Assembly (NCBI GenBank): GCA_964414555.1
Contig: CAYPWW010000030.1
Span: forward strand, 1-26,312
Length of the DNA stretch: 26,312 bases
Direction of reading: 5' to 3'
DNA from: Litorimonas sp964414555
Lineage (GTDB): Bacteria > Pseudomonadota > Alphaproteobacteria > Caulobacterales > Maricaulaceae
Shown here piece after piece: positions 19,636-26,312 of this stretch. The position numbers and the translations under genes are program-made. Each line of letters opens with the position of its first letter. Within the stretch, counting starts at the first letter, position 1. The notes beneath the pieces are model-generated. The model was not told where the DNA came from. It did no database searches and saw only the letters and a program-made list of their open reading frames with translations.

Positions 19636-19791
19636 TTATTTTGTATCGACTTCGATTTTTTGATCGCCGATCTCAATGGATAGATCGGGTTCGTCCTTAT
19701 CCAGCGCGAAATAGCCGAGGACGGCGACACCCACGACCAAGAGGCCAATGATGATATAGAGCGGTGTCTTACTCTTATTTTGGTTCGACAT
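19636..19791 (-). CDS. 51-residue single-span membrane microprotein behind the aminopeptidase
   Basis: Start ATG 19791-19789, stop TAA 19638-19636. The protein begins MSNQNKSKTP, has one membrane helix at about 11-30 (LYIIIGLLVVGVAVLGYFAL), and ends in an acidic 20-residue tail DKDEPDLSIEIGDQKIEVDT plus K. An excellent AAGGAG lies six bases before the start, which is the main reason to trust such a short frame. By the positive-inside rule, the lysine-containing N-terminus stays in the cytoplasm and the acidic tail faces the periplasm. It starts 24 bases after the stop of the M1 peptidase gene on the same strand, so the two are probably cotranscribed. I do not recognise a family; a partner or regulator of an envelope protein is only a guess. 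Confidence 0.75.
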   Translation of the reverse strand: MSNQNKSKTPLYIIIGLLVVGVAVLGYFALDKDEPDLSIEIGDQKIEVDTK

Positions 19792-19815
19792 AATTTTCTC
19801 CTTCAGCGCTATTAC

Positions 19816-22551
19816 TTAGCGAGATTTAAGGGCGGTGGCGAGTTCCTCACCCTTTTCAGAATTGAGCGCGGCGCAAAGCTCGATGCTTTCTAAAGTCTGC
19901 GCGAGGCTGCGCTCATAGCCCGGTATGACATCGGCGTTTGCGGTGAAGAAGGTTTCGACCGCATCGCGTTCGCCGGCGGAGCAGAAGCCTGATGCCAGAC
20001 CCGGCAATCCACCCTTACGCACATCGGGAACGCGGGTTGTGACGAATTCCGAAAAGTTTGCCTGCACCCACGCCCATGTGTCATCTGCCAGCGCGTCATT
20101 GCCCATCATGACCGAGAGCAACGAAAGGGCTTGGCGGCCCGTCATTGTGGCCGTGTCCGTCAGAGCAGCCTCGCGAAGCTCTGCTGCAATGTCGCGATCA
20201 GTCGTTTGACCCAATGCCCCGACGGCCGCGCCTTTCTCAAAACTCGACCCACTTTTGACAAGGGCAAGCAAGGGTGCCCGCGCGTCTTCGGGGCGGGCGC
20301 GCATGACTTCGCGTAAAGCGCGGGAAAGCATGTTCTGGGCAACAACATCCGTTTGCGCTGCACCATCTAGACCTAGATAAGCAGCACCCTTTGCAATGAA
20401 ATCATCGCGGAGATCGGTGTCCCCGCCTGCCCGCACGAGCAGTCCCGCCAGTGTCGGCGCGAGCAATTGACCCTCAACCGAATCTGTCCCAGCAATCCGC
20501 GCATAGCGGTCAGCGTAATTCCCGCGTACATAGCGCGCGACATCCGCATCCACATCACCCAGCTCGGAGCGCATGAAGCCGATCAGACGCGTAGAGCCAG
20601 AGGCGACGTCATATTCGGGATGGGCTGCGAAAGCGCTCATCCCGTCAAGAAAGACAGAGCTCTCAACCTCGCCCGCGCGGTAAGCCGCGACGAGGCTGTC
20701 TTGGGTGGAGAGGACTTCATTCGTATTTAATTGATCGATATTGGCGATCAATGCCGCCCAGCCCGCCGTGTCGAGGGTAAAGCGGTAATAACCCGCGCCG
20801 TCGGCATTTGGCATGATCCAAGCTGGCTGTCCGGCAAGTGGTCCGACAATTTCACCGCTATTATCTTTTATAAGGTCACAAAATTTCTGCGTATTGCTCT
20901 CCGGACCATAACCCGCCTTTACACAGAGAGGGATTTGCCAGCTTTGGCCTTGCTCTATTTTAGAGCCCAAAGGTGAATAGCGGAGCTGCTGAACGGGGAA
21001 ATTAGGCTTTTTACAATTCCCATCACTTCCACAATCAACCGTGATCTTCACTAACGGCACACCCGGCTGATCGACGAAAGATTTCATCGCGTCGACAACG
21101 TCCGCATTCCCCGACCCGTCTGCAATTGATTGAAAGAAATCATCGCCCGTTGCGACGTCATCGGCGTAGCGGTCCATGTGCAGGCGTACGCCTTTTTGGA
21201 AAGCTTCGACGCCGACGAAACTCTCAAACATGGACAGCACTCCGCCGCCCTTGCGGTAGGTAATGCCGTCAAATTGATCCATGACATTTTCGGATCGTGC
21301 GAGCGGTTCGCGCACGCGTCGTGTTGTCGAGAGACTGTCAATGTTCATCGCGCCCAATGCGGCGTTCAGCGTCAGGCGATCATAATTGCCGTCGGGATAG
21401 GCGAGATGCGTGCCCTTATTGCCCATCCACGTCGCGAAGGCTTCGTTCAGCCAGATATCTTCCCACCAGACAGGCGTGACCAAATTGCCGAACCATTGGT
21501 GCGCCAACTCGTGTGAATGCACGCGATTATAAGCGCGCTTTTGCGAGAGCGGCGAGCCCTCGTTCAGCAGCATCAAATATTCGCGGTAAACAATGGCACC
21601 GGGGTTTTCCATCGCCCCAAACGCGTAATCCGGCGCGGCAATTAGATCTAATTTCTCATAAGGGTATTCCGTGCCGAAATATTCTTCCAGCGCGCGGAGG
21701 ATCGGCTCTGTCCCGGCGAGGCCATAACGGATCTCTTCGCCGGAGCCTTTGGCAGCGATGCCGCGTAATTCAATCGAGCGGCTGCGGACGCTGTTTGGCG
21801 GGATGTCCTCGCCCTCGACCACATCATAAGGCCCCGCCCCAAAAGCGATCAGATAAGTCGGTAGCGGCCGCGTCTTGGCAAAGCTGTGCTTGGTCCAGCT
21901 ACGCCCGTCGATCTCCATTTCATCCGTGCCAATTTCCGGCGTATTCGCGAAGACAAATTCGTCAGACGGTGCCGTGATGGAGAGAGTAAAGGGCACTTTA
22001 TATTTCGGCTCGTCGAAACTCGGGAAGGCCTCGCGCGCGCCCAGCGGTTCGAACTGCGTGACGATATAGGCCTCGTCCCCACGCCGCACCTGATAGGCGG
22101 AATTGAGCGATTGGTTATAGGGCGTCTCAAACGCGAGACGGATCGTCGCTTTGCCCTTTGGCAGGGTCTTCTCCGAGGTCAGATGCGCGATGCCGGAGGG
22201 AGCTTCCGCCGGATCAATCGCGGTGAAGGTCAGATCATAGACTGTGCCATCCGCATAGGTGATCGCCGCCGAGGAGACCGTCATCTCTTTCGCATGGAGC
22301 CAGATTTTCGATGTCTCGACCAAGACTTGCGTGCCGATCTCAACCGTGCCGGACATGCCGACGGCCTGCGGGTCCATCGTCAGGGCGACGACATACTCTG
22401 TTGGCCTTACAATCTCGGGTAATTGCGCATGAGGGACCGTGTCGAAATCAATCGCCGTTTGCGCGGGTAGCGCCGTCTCAGTCTGAGCAGCCGGCTGGCA
22501 AGCAGCGAGTCCTAGAGCGGTCGCGGCGAGGAGAGTCTGTAATCTGGTCAT
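19816..22551 (-). CDS. M1-family zinc aminopeptidase, lipoprotein
   Basis: I prefer ATG 22551-22549 (911 residues), because it gives a standard lipoprotein signal: MTRLQTLLAATALGLAAC with lipobox L15-A16-A17-C18, followed by Q at +2, which predicts outer-membrane sorting. The frame is open to 22581. The M1 motifs are GAMEN at 312-316, HELAH at 347-351 with H347, E348 and H351, and the third zinc ligand E370 exactly 18 residues on (WWEDIWLNEAFATW). An N-terminal beta-sandwich (about 45-240) and a C-terminal helical ERAP1-like superhelix (about 540-911) complete the usual PepN/ERAP layout. It removes N-terminal residues from peptides, here outside the inner membrane, probably for nutrition. It is divergent from the CDF transporter and followed by the 51-residue membrane protein. 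Confidence 0.93.
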   Translation of the reverse strand: MTRLQTLLAATALGLAACQPAAQTETALPAQTAIDFDTVPHAQLPEIVRPTEYVVALTMDPQAVGMSGTVEIGTQVLVETSKIWLHAKEMTVSSAAITYADGTVYDLTFTAIDPAEAPSGIAHLTSEKTLPKGKATIRLAFETPYNQSLNSAYQVRRGDEAYIVTQFEPLGAREAFPSFDEPKYKVPFTLSITAPSDEFVFANTPEIGTDEMEIDGRSWTKHSFAKTRPLPTYLIAFGAGPYDVVEGEDIPPNSVRSRSIELRGIAAKGSGEEIRYGLAGTEPILRALEEYFGTEYPYEKLDLIAAPDYAFGAMENPGAIVYREYLMLLNEGSPLSQKRAYNRVHSHELAHQWFGNLVTPVWWEDIWLNEAFATWMGNKGTHLAYPDGNYDRLTLNAALGAMNIDSLSTTRRVREPLARSENVMDQFDGITYRKGGGVLSMFESFVGVEAFQKGVRLHMDRYADDVATGDDFFQSIADGSGNADVVDAMKSFVDQPGVPLVKITVDCGSDGNCKKPNFPVQQLRYSPLGSKIEQGQSWQIPLCVKAGYGPESNTQKFCDLIKDNSGEIVGPLAGQPAWIMPNADGAGYYRFTLDTAGWAALIANIDQLNTNEVLSTQDSLVAAYRAGEVESSVFLDGMSAFAAHPEYDVASGSTRLIGFMRSELGDVDADVARYVRGNYADRYARIAGTDSVEGQLLAPTLAGLLVRAGGDTDLRDDFIAKGAAYLGLDGAAQTDVVAQNMLSRALREVMRARPEDARAPLLALVKSGSSFEKGAAVGALGQTTDRDIAAELREAALTDTATMTGRQALSLLSVMMGNDALADDTWAWVQANFSEFVTTRVPDVRKGGLPGLASGFCSAGERDAVETFFTANADVIPGYERSLAQTLESIELCAALNSEKGEELATALKSR

Positions 22552-22600
22552 GGCGTCATCCCGGAATGTTTTACGCCTCATGCCTTAGTCGACGAGCCAA

Positions 22601-22614
22601 GGCAAAGCTTTGCC
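22601..22614. promoter_or_regulatory. Perfect 14-base palindrome between the aminopeptidase and CDF genes
   Basis: GGCAAAGCTTTGCC reads the same on both strands with no spacer. It stands 50 bases before the aminopeptidase ATG and 44 before the CDF ATG. Its central place in a divergent, 107-base region makes a dimeric repressor or activator site plausible. Since both genes involve zinc (a zinc protease and a zinc exporter) a metal-responsive site is conceivable, but the sequence is not a Zur box I recognise. Confidence 0.4.
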
Positions 22615-22643
22615 AAAATCCCTATTCAAATCTGGCGTTATGG

Positions 22644-22649
22644 TATAAC
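22644..22649 (+). promoter_or_regulatory. Candidate -10 box immediately before the CDF gene
   Basis: TATAAC lies only nine bases before ATG 22659. A transcript starting about seven bases after it would have almost no leader, and no Shine-Dalgarno sequence precedes the ATG, so a leaderless mRNA is possible. No well-placed -35 box is visible. Confidence 0.35.
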
Positions 22650-22658
22650 AGCGTCCGA

Positions 22659-23678
22659 ATGAGCGCGAATGGCGACATATCAGAGGCGGAACTAACCCGC
22701 ACAGCCGATGACCGGTTCGACCAGCCCAAGCGGCGCGGACGGCCCGGGCGACTGCCGCCAGAGGGCTCGACCGTCATCACACGGCGCATCACGGCATTGG
22801 CCGTGGGCTTGGGTGTCTTTATGGCCGTGGGGAAGTTCTGGCTCTATGGCCAGACAGGCTCTGTTGGGGTGCTGTCCTCTCTCGTCCATTCTGCGCTCGA
22901 TATTTTTGGCGCCGTGGCCAGCTTTGTCGCAGTACGCTTTGCTGCACGCGCCCCAACACCGAATTATCGCTACGGCTTTGGCAAAGCAGAAGGGTTCTCC
23001 GCCGTGTTTCAGGTCTGCTTGATCGTGTTGGCGGCGACGCACCTCTTACAGGAAGTCTTTGAACACGCCGGACATTCGCATGGCGTCCAGCAATCCGGCA
23101 TGGCGATATTTGTTATCCTCGTTTTCATTGCGCTGACGATCTGGTTACTGATCGCGCAAAGCTGGGCCATTCGTGCAACGGGATCGATCGCCGTGCGTGG
23201 CGACCGCGCGCATTATTTTGCGGACCTGCTGGGCAATGCCTTCGTTATCATTGGGATCGCGCTGGCGAGTTATACCTCGCTACATTGGGCCGATACGCTG
23301 GTTGGCGGGTTGATGGCACTCTGGTTGCTCTTCACCGCGTTCCAAATTGCGCGACTGGCTTGGGCGCAATTGATGGATGCAGAGCTGAACCCAGATGAGC
23401 GGCGCGCGATTTCGCGACTGGCCATGTCCGATCCGCGCGTGCGGGCCGTGACGGATCTACGCACGCGCGCGGCGGGACCGCATTTGCATATTCAGCTACG
23501 GTTGGATTTGGATGAGACTCTAAAACTCTCGGAAACTCATGATATTTTGCTGGCAACAGAAGCCAAAATCATGGCGGCGTTTCCGGCGGCGGATGTTCTG
23601 ATCCACCCGCATCCCGCAGGCTGTGGTCAAAGCCACGGCAACCACAGATTTCGGACAGATGATCCGCAGGCATTATAA
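22659..23678 (+). CDS. Cation diffusion facilitator (zinc efflux) transporter
   Basis: I choose ATG 22659-22661 (339 residues); the frame is open from 22311, but the extra part overlaps the divergent aminopeptidase gene and codes nothing CDF-like. Six hydrophobic segments follow a basic N-terminal tail. The transport site is H77...D81 in helix 2 (SLVHSALD) and H185...D189 in helix 5 (AHYFAD). This HD-HD set is that of zinc-selective ZnT-type carriers, whereas YiiP/FieF has DD-HD. Compared from memory with YiiP, the loop site B histidines are replaced (NYRYGFGKAEG) and the cytosolic dimer site keeps only part of its ligands (VTDLRTR and QLRLDL lack the histidines; H294 and H316 remain). A histidine cluster HAGHSHG is at 136-142. 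It should export zinc against protons from the inner membrane. Confidence 0.9.
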   Translation: MSANGDISEAELTRTADDRFDQPKRRGRPGRLPPEGSTVITRRITALAVGLGVFMAVGKFWLYGQTGSVGVLSSLVHSALDIFGAVASFVAVRFAARAPTPNYRYGFGKAEGFSAVFQVCLIVLAATHLLQEVFEHAGHSHGVQQSGMAIFVILVFIALTIWLLIAQSWAIRATGSIAVRGDRAHYFADLLGNAFVIIGIALASYTSLHWADTLVGGLMALWLLFTAFQIARLAWAQLMDAELNPDERRAISRLAMSDPRVRAVTDLRTRAAGPHLHIQLRLDLDETLKLSETHDILLATEAKIMAAFPAADVLIHPHPAGCGQSHGNHRFRTDDPQAL

Positions 23679-23697
23679 GCGAGAATTAAGCCTCCAT

Positions 23698-23720
23698 TAG
23701 CCATGTTCGCGCTATGGCTA
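23698..23720 (+). promoter_or_regulatory. Inverted repeat directly before the fzlA-like start
   Basis: The arms TAGCCAT (23698-23704) and ATGGCTA (23714-23720) are exact complements around a 9-base loop and end four bases before the ATG at 23725. There is no Shine-Dalgarno sequence between hairpin and start. If transcribed it would form a start-proximal hairpin; if not, it could be an operator. Confidence 0.4.
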
Positions 23721-23724
23721 TTCG

Positions 23725-24417
23725 ATGCGCACCCTTTATCATTTTCCGCTGCACCCCCCCAGCCGTCAGGCCCGCATCGCGCTGTCTGAAAAAAAGCTGA
23801 AGGTCAAAGAAGTCGTCGTCGATCCCTGGGTGCCGGACCCAGAGTTTCTAGGCCTTACAGCCGAAGGTGCGCCGCCAGTCCTGATCGACCTGACGACACA
23901 TGGAACGCTGACGATCAGCGGAGCCCGCGCGATTACAGAATATGCCAATGATGGATCAAAGCGCCATCCGCTGCTCTCTGAGGACCCGTATGAGCGCGCA
24001 GAAGCGCGTCGCCTCGCCGCGTGGTTCGACACGCGGTTCACCGAAGAAGTTGATTCCTATATCTTGGCCGAAAAAGTTGAGCGGCGCGTTTTGGCGCAAA
24101 GCTCTCACGATGTTGGCCCAGCTGACCCAGAGATACTACGCGAAGGTCGCGCGCATTTGGAACACCACCTCACATATCTCACGTCGCTGCTGGAAAAGCG
24201 CGACTGGTTGGCGGGGCGGCGATATTCGCTGGGTGATGTTGCGGCAGCGGCGCATATTTCCTGTCTAGATTTCCTCGGCGAAGTGTCGTGGCGCGATCAT
24301 CCGATCCTGAAAGACTGGTATCAGAAGGTGAAATCCCGCCCGTCCATGCGCTCGCTCTTGGGGGACCGTGTCCCAGGATTGCGCGCGCCGCGGCATTACA
24401 CCGATCTAGATTTTTGA
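23725..24417 (+). CDS. fzlA: FzlA-like GST-fold cell-division protein
   Basis: A 230-residue glutathione-S-transferase-fold protein. The thioredoxin-like N-terminus begins MRTLYHFPLHPPSRQARIALSEKK, with W35 in VDPWVPDPEFL. The helical domain follows, with AEARRLAAWFDTRF, DWLAGRRYSLGDVAAAAHISC and DFLGEVSWRDHP. The ending VPGLRAPRHYTDLDF closely resembles the C-terminal tail that I recall for Caulobacter FzlA. FzlA binds FtsZ, curves its filaments and is needed to activate constriction through FtsW/FtsI; it is not a detoxifying enzyme. The position before queG also fits alphaproteobacterial gene order as I remember it. If the assignment is wrong, it is an ordinary GST-family protein. The gene is followed at 36 bases by the lipoprotein start. 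Confidence 0.8.
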   Translation: MRTLYHFPLHPPSRQARIALSEKKLKVKEVVVDPWVPDPEFLGLTAEGAPPVLIDLTTHGTLTISGARAITEYANDGSKRHPLLSEDPYERAEARRLAAWFDTRFTEEVDSYILAEKVERRVLAQSSHDVGPADPEILREGRAHLEHHLTYLTSLLEKRDWLAGRRYSLGDVAAAAHISCLDFLGEVSWRDHPILKDWYQKVKSRPSMRSLLGDRVPGLRAPRHYTDLDF

Positions 24418-24453
24418 TTGGACAGCGGGATGCAGGTGGAGTTGGTTACACCC

Positions 24454-25071
24454 ATGAAACGTACTCCTATATGGCTCCTCGCTTCGCTCTCCATTTCGCT
24501 CCTGATAGGCTGTTACGCCGAGCAGTCAGAGATACGTCCTGCGCCGCCTGAGGTCGCGACGCCCTCGTTTGACGAAACCTTGGTCGAAGCGCTGAACATC
24601 CGGTTGAAACAACTACAACCTGACACTTTACGCGAAGCGGTCCAACGTCAGAACCCGAATAGCGTCATGCCAGAATTAATCGCGCTCTCGGATAGGTTGC
24701 AAGCGATCAATGATAGATTAGCCAATGCCGCGTTGACACTGGAGGCGCGACAACGCATCGGACACGACATGCAGGCTGAATTGGATATGGCCTCTGTTGA
24801 TATAGTTTTGTCTCTAGAGCCACGTCATGCGGCGGTCATGCGCCTGGACCTACCGGAAAACTGGGCCCGCGCGATGGGCAGTTTCGAAGAGAGCCAAAAA
24901 ATAGAATTGGACTTGCTGGACGCCATGAAAAAGCGTGCGGATCTCATCGCCTCGCCTGAGCCACTGGATGATCAGCTGCGGCCTGTGCTGGAACGCCTAA
25001 ATATCCGTATTCTAAACCTCCTACGCCAACGCTCAGACCTGATCGCACGCCGTGTCCGTTACGTCCAATAA
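24454..25071 (+). CDS. Unknown lipoprotein with helical, coiled-coil-like body
   Basis: I choose ATG 24454-24456 (205 residues), which gives a textbook lipoprotein signal: MKRTPIWLLASLSISLLIGC with lipobox L17-I18-G19-C20; the frame is open to 24418. A GGAG lies about 13 bases upstream, a rather long spacing. After a short proline-rich linker (RPAPPEVATP) the rest is mainly charged amphipathic helix, with segments such as ALSDRLQAINDRLANAALTLEARQR and LNIRILNLLRQRSDLIARRVR that suggest coiled coil. No catalytic motif is visible and I do not recognise a family. It sits between fzlA and queG on the same strand and overlaps the queG start by 20 bases. A structural or scaffolding role in the envelope near division sites is only a suggestion from position. 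Confidence 0.75.
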   Translation: MKRTPIWLLASLSISLLIGCYAEQSEIRPAPPEVATPSFDETLVEALNIRLKQLQPDTLREAVQRQNPNSVMPELIALSDRLQAINDRLANAALTLEARQRIGHDMQAELDMASVDIVLSLEPRHAAVMRLDLPENWARAMGSFEESQKIELDLLDAMKKRADLIASPEPLDDQLRPVLERLNIRILNLLRQRSDLIARRVRYVQ

Positions 25072-26104
25072 ACTCGCGGCCCTGAGTAAACGCGCCGCAG
25101 CGCTCGGTTTTACTGCGCCGCATGTCGTCGATTTGGACAGTTTCTCCGAGCTGCCGGGACAGCGTTTGGAACAGGCCCTCTCATCCGGTCATCATGCGTC
25201 TATGACGTGGATGGCGGAGACACAGCTGCGCCGATCCCACCCGCAAAAACTCTGGCCAGAGGCGCGCTCCGCCATTGTTTTCGGCATGAATTACGGGCCG
25301 GAAACGGACCCGATGGTGACGTTGGACCAGCCCGAGGTCGGGACGATTTCCGTCTATGCGCGCGGACGGGATTATCACGACGTTATGAAAGGCCGCCTGA
25401 AAGAACTGGCCGGACTACTCGCGCGCGACACGGGCGAAGACGTCAAAGTTTTCGTCGACACAGCGCCGCTGATGGAAAAACCGCTCGCCATGGCGGCAGG
25501 GTTAGGCTGGCAAGGCAAGCACACAAATCTCGTTAGTCGGGCGTTCGGGTCTTGGTTGTTCATCGGCTCCATTTTATCTGCGGCGACCCTGCCAGTAACG
25601 CCACCAGAGCTGGATCATTGCGGTAGTTGTCGCGCCTGTCTGGACATTTGCCCGACCGACGCCTTCCCGCAACCCTATCAATTAGATGCACGGCGCTGCA
25701 TTTCCTATCTGACGATCGAACATGCCGGTCCGGTGGATGTGGAGCTGCGCGCGAAGATGGGCAATCGCATCTATGGCTGTGATGATTGTCTGGCCGTTTG
25801 CCCGTGGAATAAATTCGCGCAAGCCGGCGCAGAAGCCAAGCTGGCCGCGCGCGACGATCTCAACGCGCCAGAATTAATTCGGCTCTCGGAATTGGGCGAA
25901 ACGGGTTTCCGTAGCCATTTTTCTGGTTCCCCAATCAAACGTATTGGCTGGCCGCGGTTCCTACGCAACGTCCTTTACGCGATCGGGAATAGCGAAGCCC
26001 CAGCTTTGCGAGATGCGGCCATGGCACACGCAGATCACGCCGATGACACCGTGCGCGACGCCGCGCGATGGGCCGCAGATCGTCTGGACAAATTACAACC
26101 CTAG
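25052..26104 (+). CDS. queG: Epoxyqueuosine reductase QueG
   Basis: Performs the last step of queuosine synthesis, reducing epoxyqueuosine in the anticodon of four tRNAs with cobalamin and two 4Fe-4S clusters. The protein has 350 residues. It shows YARGRDYH at 102-109, the catalytic-acid region FVDTAPLMEK with D136, and GWQGKHTNLVS at 152-162. Cluster cysteines are C190, C193, C196, C200 (CGSCRACLDIC) with C216, and C243, C246, C250 (CDDCLAVC). A HEAT-like C-terminal tail ends it. The start is GTG 25052-25054 inside the lipoprotein gene, with no good ribosome binding site, so translation is probably coupled to the upstream gene. The next in-frame ATG lies far inside the protein and would delete the start of the domain. 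Confidence 0.95.
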   Translation: MSVTSNKLAALSKRAAALGFTAPHVVDLDSFSELPGQRLEQALSSGHHASMTWMAETQLRRSHPQKLWPEARSAIVFGMNYGPETDPMVTLDQPEVGTISVYARGRDYHDVMKGRLKELAGLLARDTGEDVKVFVDTAPLMEKPLAMAAGLGWQGKHTNLVSRAFGSWLFIGSILSAATLPVTPPELDHCGSCRACLDICPTDAFPQPYQLDARRCISYLTIEHAGPVDVELRAKMGNRIYGCDDCLAVCPWNKFAQAGAEAKLAARDDLNAPELIRLSELGETGFRSHFSGSPIKRIGWPRFLRNVLYAIGNSEAPALRDAAMAHADHADDTVRDAARWAADRLDKLQP

Positions 26105-26119
26105 CCTGTTTGCTTCGAG

Positions 26120-26148
26120 TCCGAAACGGATTTAGCCTACCTCTAGGC
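26120..26148 (+). other. Two tiny tandem hairpins after queG
   Basis: TCCG/CGGA (26120-26123 and 26127-26130) and GCCTA/TAGGC (26135-26139 and 26144-26148) lie between queG and the last gene. Each stem is only 4-5 bases and no T-run follows, so they are weak candidates for RNA processing or attenuation. Confidence 0.2.
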
Positions 26149-26167
26149 GAACCTGGGGGCGGGCGAG

Positions 26168-26312
26168 ATGGGAAAACAACTGGCATGGGCAGACCGCCCG
26201 ACGCGACGTCCCGTGTCCAATGGCATCCTCGCACTTCTCATTTTATGCGGACTGGCTTGGCTCGCCTTTGACTTTCGCGGCGCCGTTGTTGGCCTTTTCG
26301 CAACGATGGCTT
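26168..26312 (+). CDS. Partial unidentified membrane protein (runs off right edge)
   Basis: From ATG 26168-26170 the frame stays open for 48 codons to the window edge. The visible protein is a basic, polar N-terminus (MGKQLAWADRPTRRP) followed by a hydrophobic segment at about 20-34 (GILALLILCGLAWLAF) and, after FRG, the start of another hydrophobic stretch. G-rich sequence (GGGGGCGGGCGAG) lies directly upstream and can serve for ribosome binding. It is 63 bases after queG on the same strand. Too little is present to name a family. Confidence 0.55.
   Translation, partial: MGKQLAWADRPTRRPVSNGILALLILCGLAWLAFDFRGAVVGLFATMA

Noticed and set aside
21886..22422. A 178-codon plus-strand frame opposite the aminopeptidase
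   Set aside because: It is antisense to the conserved M1 N-terminal domain and shows no ribosome binding site or family feature.
22311..22658. Longer N-terminus for the CDF transporter
   Set aside because: The extra 116 codons overlap the divergent aminopeptidase coding region and promoter space; the first CDF-like sequence begins after ATG 22659.

Overview
The window looks like chromosomal DNA from a moderately GC-rich alphaproteobacterium, most probably a marine, Caulobacter-related lineage such as the Hyphomonadaceae or Robiginitomaculaceae. This rests on an FzlA-like division protein, an UrcA-like secreted protein, a CadC-like regulator with a TolB-like sensor half, an ECF sigma factor followed by a DUF6768-like protein, and general codon use. 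The lineage is an inference; there is no rRNA in the window to test it.

Layout. (a) 1-695, minus strand: an ECF sigma factor overlapping a partial partner gene that runs off the left edge. (b) About 850-5750, minus strand: an AT-rich three-gene block for surface-sugar modification. It holds a NodU/TobZ-type O-carbamoyltransferase, a GT32-like sugar transferase and a large fusion of a GT25 glycosyltransferase with a GH16 glycan hydrolase/transglycosylase. A near-identical 18-base sequence lies on either side of the block, and the left copy belongs to a larger imperfect inverted repeat. This is the most island-like part of the window. (c) 5920-7573: a membrane-anchored winged-helix regulator divergent from a small secreted UrcA-like protein. 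(d) 7655-9736, minus strand: a beta-lactamase-fold serine hydrolase and the undecaprenyl-diphosphatase UppP. (e) 9918-16332, plus strand: NADPH glutamate synthase in the order gltD, GFA-family gene, gltB, with all three coding regions overlapping at start/stop codons. (f) 16341-17063, minus strand: a CPBP-family intramembrane protease. (g) 17181-19615, plus strand: a Tat-exported small subunit and a GMC flavoprotein forming a sugar/alcohol dehydrogenase pair. (h) 19636-22551, minus strand: an M1 aminopeptidase lipoprotein and a 51-residue single-span membrane protein. (i) 22659-26312, plus strand: a CDF zinc transporter, an FzlA-like GST-fold protein, an unknown lipoprotein, QueG, and the start of an unidentified membrane protein.

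Most of the window is housekeeping or ordinary envelope biology: ammonia assimilation, lipid-carrier recycling, tRNA modification and cell division. The candidate for something undescribed is block (b). Three enzymes there could build, carbamoylate and trim or cross-link one exported glycan, and the transferase and hydrolase activities sit in one polypeptide with an unassigned middle domain. Smaller leads are the GFA gene inside the glutamate synthase operon, the microprotein behind the aminopeptidase, the lipoprotein wedged between fzlA and queG, and several palindromes in promoter regions. I saw no tRNA, rRNA, CRISPR array, transposase or integrase.
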